Shown here one piece after another: positions 7,805 through 16,057 of a stretch of DNA of 64,000 nt. The first letter of the stretch is position 1; the number at the start of each line of letters is the position of its first letter. Location of the stretch: assembly GCA_964443745.1 (NCBI GenBank), contig CAYUEN010000005.1:14180-78179 (forward strand). The letters are read 5' to 3'. Source of the DNA: CAYUEN01 sp964443745 (GTDB lineage Bacteria; Campylobacterota; Campylobacteria; Campylobacterales; QNZT01). The notes under the pieces were generated by a model. It was not told the DNA's origin. It saw nothing but the letters and a program-made list of their open reading frames with translations, and did no database searches. Position numbers and translations under genes: made by a program.

Positions 7805-9425
7805 GGTTTGCCTCTTTGGCCGCTTTGTGTCTATCGAAGATTCGATTGACGTAGTATTGCTGCGCGACGGAGAAGAGATTGTTCGTAAACCAATAGAGCG
7901 TCAGACCCGCCGGGAAGGTGATGAAAAAGAAGGTGAAGATCAACGGCAGAAACTTCATGATTTTCTCCTGCATCGGATCGGTGAAGTTGGTCGGCGTCAA
8001 CGTCTGTTGCCAAAACATCGTCGCACCCATCAATACCGGTAGGATGAAATAGGGATCCATCACCGAAAGATCTTGAATCCATCCAAACCATGGCGCGTGT
8101 TTGAGCTCTATCGTATTGAGCAGCACCCGATAGAAGGCGAAAAAGATCGGAATCTGCATCAACATCGGCAGACACCCTCCCATCGGATTGGCCCCGTGTT
8201 TTTTGTAAAGCTCCATCATTTTGGCGTTCATTTTCTGCGGATCTTTTTTGTATTTTGCCTGGATCTCCTTGATCTTGGGACTCAGCTCCTTGAGCTTGTT
8301 CATCGAAACCATCCCTTTGAACGTGAGCGGATAGAGCAAAAGCCGGATGATCAGCGTCAACGCGACGATCGCCCATCCCCAGTTACCGAGCATTTTATGC
8401 AGATATTTCAGAAAGATGAAAAGCGGTTTGGAGATGAAAGTGAAAAAGCCGTATTCGATCACGTCGGTCATCCTTTTGTCGATCGCGGCGAGTTTGTCGT
8501 ACTCTTTGGGACCGATATACCCGTTGAGCGTATAGTGCGGTGTGCCTTTGACGAAAAGAAGCGGATCGTTTTTTTCGTCTTTCGATACGTATACATCCAT
8601 ACCGTTTTTGAAATCGTAGAAATTCGTCGTGTAGTATTTGTCGTTGGCCGCCGCGATCTGTATCGCGGGAAAGTGCTCTTCCTGCTCCATATCCCCATCT
8701 TCGATCGTCTTGATTCGACCGTCGGCTTCTCTTAGCAGAATACCCTTGAAGGTGTAGGCGTCGGATTCGATATCGGGCCTGAATCCCGGCGAGAGGTAGT
8801 ATTCGACTTCTTTGTCCATATCAATCGCGATTTTGTAGGTACCGTTGGGGAAAAAGGTGATCTTCTTGACCACTTGTATCCCCGAAAGGCGTTGGGTCAA
8901 CGTCAGTGTGGCACCCCCGTTTTGGACGGAAAGCTTCGTATGGTCGGCACTGAAGGGAGTTTTGAACGCCTCTTCGTTCAATTTAGGATCGGCGTAACGA
9001 ATCTCGAGCGGCTTGAGAGGGTTTTGATCGGATATGACGTTCGGGTAGGTGCCGTCTTCTTGTTTGAAACGGGGAATGCGTACCTCAAAACGTGCGATTC
9101 TACCCAGTGTATCGATTTGCGCCTGATATTCGTCGGCATCTATGGTCGCGAGGATTTTAAAAGCGGTTTTCTTTACCGGTGCGGCGGCCGAAGTGTCGGA
9201 CGATCGGGTAGACGAGGAGAGTGTTGATGGGGCAGGAGCCGCCGTCTGTTCGGCCGCTGGAGCGGGTGCGGCTTGCTTACCGCTTTGGGTAGTGACGTGC
9301 GAGTTGTTGTTTTCGCGCATCTGCATCGTTTTTGGAACCATGAAATAGTCGTATATGATGAAGAAGATAAGGCTCAGTGCAATGGCCAGAATGGTGCGTT
9401 GTTGGATCGATAGTTTGTCAAGCAA
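7797..9425 (-). CDS. yidC: Membrane protein insertase YidC
   Basis: Inserts and folds inner-membrane proteins, alone or with SecYEG. It has 542 residues. An N-terminal anchor (TILAIALSLIFFIIYDYFM) is followed by a low-complexity Ala/Pro/Ser linker at about 40-80 and a large periplasmic domain. The conserved insertase core follows (NWGWAIVALTLIIRLLLYPL, KYKKDPQKMNAKMMELYKKH, NPMGGCLPMLMQIPIFFAFY) and then a basic tail. The start is TTG at 9425, six bases after AAGGG, and overlaps the yidD stop by 8 bases. The presence of the periplasmic domain marks the Gram-negative form. Confidence 0.96.
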   Translation of the reverse strand: MLDKLSIQQRTILAIALSLIFFIIYDYFMVPKTMQMRENNNSHVTTQSGKQAAPAPAAEQTAAPAPSTLSSSTRSSDTSAAAPVKKTAFKILATIDADEYQAQIDTLGRIARFEVRIPRFKQEDGTYPNVISDQNPLKPLEIRYADPKLNEEAFKTPFSADHTKLSVQNGGATLTLTQRLSGIQVVKKITFFPNGTYKIAIDMDKEVEYYLSPGFRPDIESDAYTFKGILLREADGRIKTIEDGDMEQEEHFPAIQIAAANDKYYTTNFYDFKNGMDVYVSKDEKNDPLLFVKGTPHYTLNGYIGPKEYDKLAAIDKRMTDVIEYGFFTFISKPLFIFLKYLHKMLGNWGWAIVALTLIIRLLLYPLTFKGMVSMNKLKELSPKIKEIQAKYKKDPQKMNAKMMELYKKHGANPMGGCLPMLMQIPIFFAFYRVLLNTIELKHAPWFGWIQDLSVMDPYFILPVLMGATMFWQQTLTPTNFTDPMQEKIMKFLPLIFTFFFITFPAGLTLYWFTNNLFSVAQQYYVNRIFDRHKAAKEANHG

Positions 9426-9765
9426 TGTTTTCCCTTTTAAATACTTTTATCAGATAGTATCTGTCTTCTCCTAATGGATAAAGCCAGAATTTTACAATAA
9501 AACCGTTTTGATTTGTGTAAGAGTTGCAAAGTTCTTTTCTTTTTAAGTTCATTTTTACAACAGGATAGTCGAAACCACCCGAGAAGAGGTGGTTGCACCG
9601 TAAAATTCGTAATGTCGAATACCAAAAAGCGGCCATAAGTCCGTTTTTTTCGAATTGCCACTTCGTATATTCCGAACATGTGGGATAGTAACGGCAGCTT
9701 CCATAGCCGATCAGCGTGAAAAATTTCTGGTAATAGTTGAGAAAAAGCAGTATGGCATGTCTCAT
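9418..9765 (-). CDS. yidD: Membrane protein insertion efficiency factor YidD
   Basis: A small amphipathic membrane-associated protein that assists YidC. It has 115 residues. The family core is clear: LFLNYYQKFFTLIGYGSCRYY, PTCSEYTKWQFEKNG, then CNHLFSGGFDYPV. The C-terminal 40 residues are longer and less conserved than usual. Its ATG overlaps the rnpA stop as ATGA, with no strong ribosome binding site of its own, so it is probably read by translational coupling. Confidence 0.92.
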   Translation of the reverse strand: MRHAILLFLNYYQKFFTLIGYGSCRYYPTCSEYTKWQFEKNGLMAAFWYSTLRILRCNHLFSGGFDYPVVKMNLKRKELCNSYTNQNGFIVKFWLYPLGEDRYYLIKVFKRENIA

Positions 9766-10100
9766 GAACGATAGACTTTCAACCTCTTGAATGCGATGAC
9801 AAACTCTCTTTTGAGTTTTTGATAATCACTTTCGAGTATCTCTTTCTTCGCGACAAAAAGATAGGTCCCCGGTTTGAGGTGATCTTGGAATTCGATAAAA
9901 AGCGCTTTGAGTCTACGTTTCGCAAAGTTTCTTTTAACGGCGTTCCCGACCTTTTTACTGGCGGTGAATCCGACACGCTTTTGGGGTGTCGGTTTGTAGA
10001 AGATAATGGCGGAAGAGGTGTAGACCTTTTTACTCTGGTGGTAAAAGTAGCTGAACTCCTCCGCTTTCTTGAGGATATCGTACGCTTTTAGACGGCTAAT
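9762..10100 (-). CDS. rnpA: Ribonuclease P protein component RnpA, non-AUG start (ATT)
   Basis: Protein subunit of RNase P, which trims the 5' leader of tRNA precursors. The frame reads SRLKAYDILKKAEEFSYFY, then KRVGFTASKKVGNAVKRN and FAKRRLKALF (the RNR region), then GTYLFVAKKEILESDYQKL. This is a complete RnpA of about 112 residues. The frame is closed upstream by a TAG inside rpmH, and between that TAG and the conserved core there is no ATG, GTG or TTG. ATT at 10100 is the best start: AAGGG lies nine bases upstream and the product begins as in relatives. The gene overlaps the 3' end of rpmH by 13 bases. A sequence error is the alternative. Confidence 0.88.
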   Translation of the reverse strand: MSRLKAYDILKKAEEFSYFYHQSKKVYTSSAIIFYKPTPQKRVGFTASKKVGNAVKRNFAKRRLKALFIEFQDHLKPGTYLFVAKKEILESDYQKLKREFVIAFKRLKVYRS

Positions 10101-10222
10101 CTTTTTCTGCCCTTGGCGCGTCTGGCTTTGATGACACGTCTACCATTTTTGGTTTTCATACGTGCCCGGAATCCGTGAGTTCTTTTCCTCGGTGTATTGT
10201 GCGGTTGATACGTTCTTTTCAT
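10088..10222 (-). CDS. rpmH: Ribosomal protein L34
   Basis: A 44-residue basic protein of the large ribosomal subunit. It begins MKRTYQPHNTPRKRTHGF and ends in ARRAKGRKRLAV, the full canonical L34 length. It is the first gene of the rpmH-rnpA-yidD-yidC-jag-mnmE run, with an extended -10 promoter upstream and GCAGG before the ATG. No dnaA gene lies upstream here. Confidence 0.97.
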   Translation of the reverse strand: MKRTYQPHNTPRKRTHGFRARMKTKNGRRVIKARRAKGRKRLAV

Positions 10223-10255
10223 CCTGCATCCCTTCTTTGATTTTGTAAGTCGCGG

Positions 10256-10261
10256 ATTATA
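10256..10261 (-). promoter_or_regulatory. -10 box of the rpmH operon promoter
   Basis: On the minus strand TTTTTGCTATAAT contains a perfect TATAAT with an extended TGn. It lies about 34 bases upstream of the rpmH ATG. No good -35 is visible, but an AT-rich stretch precedes it, as is usual in Campylobacterota. Confidence 0.6.
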
Positions 10262-10280
10262 GCAAAAATTTGCTTAACCT

Positions 10281-10520
10281 CTATTTTTTTCCGTATTTCT
10301 CTTTCGCTTCCGTAAGCGCTTCTATCAAATCGTCCAGATTCGCATAGGGAATATGCGCTTTCCAATCGGGTTCGTCGACATTGCCTTTGAGGGAGATACC
10401 GATACTCACTACCGGTGTGGAATCCTCTCCATAAGGTTCGTCGAGGTGGGAAACGGAAATCGTACCCTCTTTCGTTCCTGCGAGTTTGAATGATTTGATG
10501 ATGGTACTTTTGCCACCCAT
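10281..10520 (-). CDS. Small conserved-looking protein of unknown function
   Basis: A 79-residue acidic protein beginning MGGKSTIIKSFKLAGTKEG. I do not recognise it. It has no signal peptide or membrane segment. It contains several predicted beta strands (VVSIGISLKGNVDEPDWKAH) and a C-terminal helix (DDLIEALTEAKEKYGKK). A ribosome binding site (GGAG) lies upstream of the ATG, and it follows lpxD by 12 bases, so it is probably the last gene of the ilvBH-lpxD series. It lies just before the rpmH promoter. Confidence 0.7.
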   Translation of the reverse strand: MGGKSTIIKSFKLAGTKEGTISVSHLDEPYGEDSTPVVSIGISLKGNVDEPDWKAHIPYANLDDLIEALTEAKEKYGKK

Positions 10521-10532
10521 TGTGCGCTCCTT

Positions 10533-11477
10533 CTATTTGATAAGTTGTTGAATTCTAGCTTGCAGTTTAAGCCAGAGTCTATGTTCCATCAGTGGAAAAC
10601 CGCTGTAGGTCTTCCCTCCTTCGATCGATTTGGTCACGCCTCCTCTAGCGGCGATTGTCGCGAAATCACCGATTTTCAGGTGTCCGACTGTCGCACTCTG
10701 CCCTCCCATGACGATATTGCGTCCAAGCACCGTCGAACCTGAGATTCCGGTCTGTGCGGCGATGAGAGTGTGTTCACCGATCAGAGAGTTGTGGCCGATC
10801 TGAACGAGATTGTCGATTTTGCTTCCCTCTTTGATACGGGTTTCACCGAATACCGCACGATCTATCGTCGTGTTGGCACCGATTTCGACACGATCTTCGA
10901 GAACGACCCTCCCATTGTGGTAGATTTTGACATGCTCACCTTCGGCCGTATGGGCATATCCGAAACCGTCGCTGCCAATCACGCAGCCGGCGTGCAGAAT
11001 GCACGCTTTGCCTACGATCGTGTCATTGTAGAGTGTGACGTTGGGATGGATGATGCTTCCTCTTCCTATGTGTACGTTTTCACCGACGACGACACCACTA
11101 AGGAGCGTTACCCCCTCCTCTATCACGCTGCCATTGCCGATATGGACGTGTTCAGCGATCGTCACTCCTTTCTCGATTTGTGGGGGTTTGGTCTCTTTGA
11201 GCAGGGGTTTTTGAAAAAGCGCACTCGCACGGGCCATACTCAAATAGGGATTTTCACTTACCAGGGGAATGACGCCGGGGGGAAGTGCATCCTTGAACGC
11301 ACTTTTGAGCAAGACCGCCGCCGCACGAGTTGTGGCGAGATCTTTCAGGTATTTCGGATTTTCGAAAAAACTGATCTCCTCGGAACGGGCGTCTTTGAGC
11401 GTGTTGATTCCCGTAATTTCGATATCTTTTCCATCGTAGGGGAGTGCCAGCGCATCGCAGAGGGCTTTGAGCCTCAT
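10533..11477 (-). CDS. lpxD: UDP-3-O-acyl-glucosamine N-acyltransferase LpxD
   Basis: Third step of lipid A synthesis: transfers a 3-hydroxyacyl chain from ACP to the 2-amino group. It has 314 residues. The N-terminal uridine-binding domain (ITGINTLKDARSEEISFFEN) is followed by hexapeptide repeats forming a left-handed beta helix, with the catalytic His region in IGSDGFGYAHTAEGEH and the substrate loop DNLVQIGHNSLIGEHTLIAA. The start overlaps the ilvH stop as ATGA. Linking lipid A and branched-chain amino acid genes is only operon organisation. Confidence 0.94.
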   Translation of the reverse strand: MRLKALCDALALPYDGKDIEITGINTLKDARSEEISFFENPKYLKDLATTRAAAVLLKSAFKDALPPGVIPLVSENPYLSMARASALFQKPLLKETKPPQIEKGVTIAEHVHIGNGSVIEEGVTLLSGVVVGENVHIGRGSIIHPNVTLYNDTIVGKACILHAGCVIGSDGFGYAHTAEGEHVKIYHNGRVVLEDRVEIGANTTIDRAVFGETRIKEGSKIDNLVQIGHNSLIGEHTLIAAQTGISGSTVLGRNIVMGGQSATVGHLKIGDFATIAARGGVTKSIEGGKTYSGFPLMEHRLWLKLQARIQQLIK

Positions 11478-11947
11478 GTGCGCTCCATGGAGACCGAACC
11501 GCCACGTACGATTTCGGTAGGATGAAATTTTTTGATGATCTTGAGAAAATTTCCGATCCTGTCGGCATCGTCCACCGCCATCAGAATCAGACTGTTTTCG
11601 GTGGCGTTGGCGATGCTTCCGTTGTATCCTTTCAAAATCGCATCGAGTCCCGCCAGATTGCTCTCCAGGGGAATCTTCACCAGGGCCATCTCCTTTTCGA
11701 CCACTTCCTGAGACTCGATGACCTTGTAGGTGGGTATCAGTTTGTGTAACTGTTTCGTGATCTGCTCGATCACCTTCTCGTTGCCTTCCGTCACGATCGT
11801 GAAGCGGGAAAATTCACTTTCGGGGATCGGTGCGACGGTGAGTGATTCGATATTGTAACCCCTGCCGGCGAAAAGTCCCGCGATACGGGAGAGGACTCCA
11901 TGTTCGTTGTGTACGATGACGGAGATGACCTTTCTGACTTCACTCAT
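11474..11947 (-). CDS. ilvH: Acetolactate synthase small (regulatory) subunit
   Basis: Regulatory subunit of acetohydroxyacid synthase, conferring valine feedback inhibition. It has 157 residues. The N-terminal ACT domain reads VISVIVHNEHGVLSRIAGLF and GRGYNIESLTVAPI; the second half, KVIESQEVVEKEMALVKI, is the C-terminal ACT-like domain. It overlaps ilvB by ATGA upstream and lpxD downstream. Confidence 0.95.
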   Translation of the reverse strand: MSEVRKVISVIVHNEHGVLSRIAGLFAGRGYNIESLTVAPIPESEFSRFTIVTEGNEKVIEQITKQLHKLIPTYKVIESQEVVEKEMALVKIPLESNLAGLDAILKGYNGSIANATENSLILMAVDDADRIGNFLKIIKKFHPTEIVRGGSVSMERT

Positions 11948-13641
11948 ACTTCTTCCTTGTATTCTAGCATCATATTGTAAAGCGTCCCTCCGGCGGGCAC
12001 CATCGGCAGGACGTTTTCCATCCTGTCGATGACGACATCGAGAATGGCGGGTCTGTTCTGGGCAATCGCATCCTCGAGTGCCTTGTCAAACTCCTCTTTC
12101 GTCCTGATACGATAACCAACGGCTCCGAAACTCTCACAGAGTTTGACGAAATCGGGTTGCATACTCAAATCCGTCTCCGCATACCGTTTGTCATAGAAGA
12201 AAGTCTGCCATTGACGGACCATACCGAGAAAATTGTTGTTGAGAACGATATTGATGACCGCAATTTTCGATTCTACGGCGGTCATCAACTCCTGGATGTT
12301 CATCATGATCGATCCATCGCCCGAAAAGTTGATACTGATCTTTTCCGGCATCGCCTTTTTGACGCCCAACGCGGCGGGAAATCCAAATCCCATCGTCCCA
12401 AGCCCCCCGCTGGTGACCAGCTGTCTGGGAAACGAGAAGGGATAAAATTGTGCCGTCCACATTTGATGTTGTCCCACATCCGTGGATATGATCGCTTTCT
12501 CACCCACCAGTTCACCGACACGCTGAATTACCCATTGTGGTTTGAGGGCCGTGGAATCTTCGTGATAGGTCAGCGGATGGATTTCGTCGTATCGTTGCAA
12601 CAATTCGCGCCACGAGTCGTAGCGATCGGGATCTATTTCACCTCTGGCAAGTTCTATCATACTCTCCAGTACATTTTTCAAATCTCCGACGATCGGATAG
12701 TGGACATTGACGAGTTTGCCGATGCTACTAGGATCGATATCGACGTGAATCACTTTCGCGTGTTTGGCGAATTCATCCAGACGGCCAGTAACCCGATCGT
12801 CGAATCTAGGCCCGAGTGCGATCATAAGGTCAGCTTCGCTCATCGCCATATTGGAGGCGTAGTTGCCGTGCATTCCGACCATTCCAAGCAACAGAGGATC
12901 GTCGTGAGAGATCACACCTCTGGCCATCAGGGTTTCTACTGCGGGAATCTGGGTGATCCGCATAAATTCACGCATCAATTCGGAAGCGTTGGCGTGTTTC
13001 AATCCTCCTCCCAGATAGAAGATCGGACGCTTGGCGTTTTTGATCGCATCGACCGCTTTTTTGATCTGTCTGGGATTGCCTTTGTATGTCGGCTTGTAGG
13101 TTTGAAGCGAAATTCTCTCCGGATAGACGAACGTACCGATTTGCGCCGTGACATCTTTGGGAATGTCGATATGCACCGGCCCCGGTCTGCCGCTTCTGGC
13201 GATGTAGAAAGCCTCTTTGAGAATCCGCGGCAACTCTTTGACATCTCGCACGAGGTAGTTGTGTTTGGTACAAGGACGGCTGATGCCTACCGCATCGATC
13301 TCCTGAAATGCGTCGGTACCGATCATCGAAATCGGAACCTGGCCACTGATGACAACCATCGGAGTGGAATCCATATACGCTGTGGCCAATCCCGTGACGG
13401 CATTGGTAAAACCGGGACCGCTGGTCACAAACGCCACTCCCACCTCTCCACTCGCTCTGGCATAGCCGTCGGCGGCATGGACGGCCGCCTGTTCGTGTCG
13501 TGTGAGAATGTGTTTGAAGTAGTTTTGTTTGTATATCTCGTCGTAGACGTTCATAATCGCACCGCCGGGATATCCGAAAGCGACTTTGACTCCCTCTTTG
13601 TGCAGTGCCTCGATCACCATCTGGGATCCGCTCAGTTTCAT
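11944..13641 (-). CDS. ilvB: Acetolactate synthase large (catalytic) subunit
   Basis: TPP- and FAD-dependent enzyme making acetolactate or acetohydroxybutyrate for valine, leucine and isoleucine synthesis. It has 565 residues. Visible motifs are the N-terminal GYPGGAIMNVYDEIY, the catalytic Glu in THEQ-type ILTRHEQAAVHAADGYAR, the central FAD domain and the TPP motif GDGSIMMNIQEL ... NNNFLGMVRQWQ. The first gene of ilvB-ilvH-lpxD. It has a TATAAT box 34 bases upstream of the ATG; I see no leader peptide for attenuation. Confidence 0.96.
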   Translation of the reverse strand: MKLSGSQMVIEALHKEGVKVAFGYPGGAIMNVYDEIYKQNYFKHILTRHEQAAVHAADGYARASGEVGVAFVTSGPGFTNAVTGLATAYMDSTPMVVISGQVPISMIGTDAFQEIDAVGISRPCTKHNYLVRDVKELPRILKEAFYIARSGRPGPVHIDIPKDVTAQIGTFVYPERISLQTYKPTYKGNPRQIKKAVDAIKNAKRPIFYLGGGLKHANASELMREFMRITQIPAVETLMARGVISHDDPLLLGMVGMHGNYASNMAMSEADLMIALGPRFDDRVTGRLDEFAKHAKVIHVDIDPSSIGKLVNVHYPIVGDLKNVLESMIELARGEIDPDRYDSWRELLQRYDEIHPLTYHEDSTALKPQWVIQRVGELVGEKAIISTDVGQHQMWTAQFYPFSFPRQLVTSGGLGTMGFGFPAALGVKKAMPEKISINFSGDGSIMMNIQELMTAVESKIAVINIVLNNNFLGMVRQWQTFFYDKRYAETDLSMQPDFVKLCESFGAVGYRIRTKEEFDKALEDAIAQNRPAILDVVIDRMENVLPMVPAGGTLYNMMLEYKEEV

Positions 13642-13674
13642 AACCTGTCCTCGTCTCTTTTCTTTGAACTGGCC

Positions 13675-13680
13675 ATTATA
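13675..13680 (-). promoter_or_regulatory. -10 box of the ilvBH promoter
   Basis: A perfect TATAAT on the minus strand in CGTTATAATGG, about 34 bases upstream of the ilvB ATG and just downstream of the FliL-like gene. No clear -35 hexamer is present. Confidence 0.55.
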
Positions 13681-13709
13681 ACGAAACTAAGATAAAAACA
13701 GCGGGCCTT

Positions 13710-14165
13710 TCACTCCTGTGGATAGAGTATCTGCGGCTTCTGTGGAGCTATCGGAGAAATCGAACTTTTCCTGGGTGTTGGAGTACAACATCCTCTCTTC
13801 TCCAACAGATCCACGAATGCTTCGATATCACTCTGCGTCTCTCTGACAATCTCTTCGAAATAGAGCGCGTCGGCATCCACACCATATTTTTTTTGGAGGT
13901 ATCGTATCAGAACCTCTTTGAAGCGCTCCTTCCCTTTGGAAGTAAACAGCGTTTCGACGTAAAAACTGCTGATCACGACGTTGAGAGCATCGAGTATCTT
14001 GTAGCGTTCTTCGTTCAGGTCTCTCCCCTCCAGCACGAGAGTGAGGCGGATCTTTTGCAGGGTTTTACTCTTCTGTGAAAAGAGATCGCTTTCGAATCTG
14101 TCGATCTTCAACGTCTGCGCGGACAAGAACGTGCCCAGTAGGAGAAAGAGACCGAACAGGCGCAT
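13710..14165 (-). CDS. FliL-like exported protein
   Basis: A 151-residue protein with a signal peptide (MRLFGLFLLLGTFLSA). The middle resembles the C-terminal domain of FliL, the flagellar stator-associated protein: KIRLTLVLEGRDLNEERYKI, DALNVVISSFYVETLFTSKG, KERFKEVLIRYLQKKYG, then LYFEEIV. The C-terminus is unusual, with CC and a Pro/Ser-rich tail. Unlike true FliL it seems to have a cleavable signal rather than an anchor. Its ATG overlaps the htpG stop as TGATG. A flagellar role is inference from the fold. Confidence 0.65.
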   Translation of the reverse strand: MRLFGLFLLLGTFLSAQTLKIDRFESDLFSQKSKTLQKIRLTLVLEGRDLNEERYKILDALNVVISSFYVETLFTSKGKERFKEVLIRYLQKKYGVDADALYFEEIVRETQSDIEAFVDLLEKRGCCTPTPRKSSISPIAPQKPQILYPQE

Positions 14166-16003
14166 CAGATACTCTTTTCGAGCATATCGGTCACCTTTTT
14201 GGTGAATATGGGAGCGTCGTCGATTTTCATCCCTTCGTTCAATTTGGCGAGATCGAGCAGAATGTGAGAGACATCGTCAAGCTTCGCGTAGGCTTTTTCC
14301 TCTACGATTTTCCTGAAAATCTCGTGATGAGGATTGATCTCGAGTATCGGTTTGACAGGGGGAAGATCGGTCTGGCCCATCTGTTTGAGCATCTCCTGCA
14401 TCGCGAAATCGGGATCGTTCTTGTCATAAACTAGGCAGGCGGGTGAACTTTTGAGCCTACTTGTTAATTTGACCTCTTTGACCTCCTCTTTGAGGATCTC
14501 TTTCATCTTCACAAGAATTTCCGCAAACTTCTCCTTCAGTTTCTCATCCTCTTTCTCCTCTTCCGGAGATTTCGTGGAGACGGAGACAAGCGGTATCTCT
14601 TTGTAGCTTCCGATCTGGGGGATGACGATGGCGTCGATTTCATCGTCCATCAGCAAAACTTCGATTTCCTTAGCATTGTATCCTTCCAACAGGGGTGATG
14701 CTTTCATCAGATTGGCATCCTCGCCGATGAGGTAGTATATCTCTTTCTGATCCTTCTGCATTCGCTCTTTGTACGTCTCCAGAGAGATCGGTGTATCGCT
14801 TTTGGTCGATTTGAAAAGAAGGAGGTCGATCAACAGATCCCTATGTTCGTATTCGCTCATCAACCCCTCTTTCAAGACTTTCCCGAACACTTCGTAGAAT
14901 TTGAGATACTTCTCGAAATCTCTCTCTTTCAACTTTTTGAGTTCACCCAGAATCTTTTTAACAGACGCCTTTTTCACTTTTGAGAGGATAACGTTTTGTT
15001 GCAGAAGTTCACGGCTGATATTCAGCGGCAGATCTTCCACGTCGATGATGCCTCTGACAAATCGCAGATAGGTAGGAAGTAGTTCCTTGTCGTCGTCGGT
15101 GATGAAGACACGCTTGACATAGAGTTTCACTCCCGACTGGTAATCGACCCTGAAAAGATCCAGTGGCGCTTTTTGGGGGATATAGAAGAGAGTTGTATAG
15201 GTAAGTGTTCCTTCCGCTTGTGTATGGATGTAGAGAAGTGGATCCTCGTTGTCGTGCGAAATCTGTTTATAGAAATCTTTGTACTCCTCTTCGCTGATTT
15301 CGCTCTTGTTGACACGCCAGAGAGCGGAAGCTTTGTTGATCTGCTCGGATTTATGCTCTCTTTTTTCTCCACTCTCTTCATCGTATTCCAGAAAAATCGG
15401 AAAAGGAATGTGGTCGGAATATTTGTGAACGATCGCCTTGATACGGTAGGGTTCGAGAAACTCCCTCTCCTCCTCTCTAAGATGGAGTATGATCTCCGTT
15501 CCCCAATCCTCTTTTTTCGTCTCCTTGATTTCGTACTCGCCGCTGGCATCACTGCTCCAGATATGGGCTGTTTTCGCGCCGGCCTTTTTCGTAACGACTT
15601 CGATTTTTTCGGCCACCATAAAGGCGGAGTAAAAACCGACTCCAAATTGCCCGATCAGTGAAGAGTCTTTCTTCGCGTCACCACTGAGCTTCGTCAGAAA
15701 AGATTTGGTTCCGCTGCGGGCGATGGTTCCGAGATTTTTGATCAGATCGTCTTTGCTCATACCGATACCGTTGTCGATCACCTTCAGGATGTTTTTTTCC
15801 TTTTCGATGACTATCGTGATTTTCGGATCGTATTGCAAAGATTTGTATTTGTCATTGGTGAGAGTGAGATATTTGAGTTTGTCGAGTGCATCCGATGCGT
15901 TCGAAATCAATTCGCGCAGGAAGATCTCTTTGTGGGAATAGAGTGAGTGGATCATCAAATCGAGAAGTTGGGTTACTTCTGTCTGAAATGTATATTTGGA
16001 CAT
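14165..16003 (-). CDS. htpG: Molecular chaperone HtpG (Hsp90)
   Basis: ATP-dependent Hsp90 chaperone of the cytoplasm. The start at 16003 (MSKYTFQTEVTQLLDLMIHS) is chosen because AGGAGG lies six bases upstream; it gives 612 residues. The ATPase domain has LRELISNASDALDKL, VIDNGIGMSKDDLIKNLGTI, SGTKSFL and GQFGVGFYSAFMVA. The middle domain has the catalytic-loop region LNISRELLQQNVIL. The dimerisation domain follows. A TACAAT box about 30 bases upstream could be its promoter; I could not identify an HspR or CIRCE operator. Confidence 0.96.
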   Translation of the reverse strand: MSKYTFQTEVTQLLDLMIHSLYSHKEIFLRELISNASDALDKLKYLTLTNDKYKSLQYDPKITIVIEKEKNILKVIDNGIGMSKDDLIKNLGTIARSGTKSFLTKLSGDAKKDSSLIGQFGVGFYSAFMVAEKIEVVTKKAGAKTAHIWSSDASGEYEIKETKKEDWGTEIILHLREEEREFLEPYRIKAIVHKYSDHIPFPIFLEYDEESGEKREHKSEQINKASALWRVNKSEISEEEYKDFYKQISHDNEDPLLYIHTQAEGTLTYTTLFYIPQKAPLDLFRVDYQSGVKLYVKRVFITDDDKELLPTYLRFVRGIIDVEDLPLNISRELLQQNVILSKVKKASVKKILGELKKLKERDFEKYLKFYEVFGKVLKEGLMSEYEHRDLLIDLLLFKSTKSDTPISLETYKERMQKDQKEIYYLIGEDANLMKASPLLEGYNAKEIEVLLMDDEIDAIVIPQIGSYKEIPLVSVSTKSPEEEKEDEKLKEKFAEILVKMKEILKEEVKEVKLTSRLKSSPACLVYDKNDPDFAMQEMLKQMGQTDLPPVKPILEINPHHEIFRKIVEEKAYAKLDDVSHILLDLAKLNEGMKIDDAPIFTKKVTDMLEKSI

Positions 16004-16057
16004 TGTCATCCTCCTGAAGTTTTTTTGAAATTGTATCACAAATTCATTAAGTAAAAC

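Noticed and set aside
9779..9976. A 65-residue minus-strand frame in the rnpA region
   Set aside because: Out of frame with the clear RnpA reading; it appears only because rnpA lacks a usual start codon.
10088..10280. Possible replication origin near rpmH
   Set aside because: rpmH often lies near oriC, but no dnaA gene, dnaN or cluster of DnaA boxes was seen here.
12157..13695. A 512-residue open frame on the plus strand
   Set aside because: It is the antisense of ilvB, which has full family motifs; the plus-strand product has no recognisable domain and arises from codon bias.
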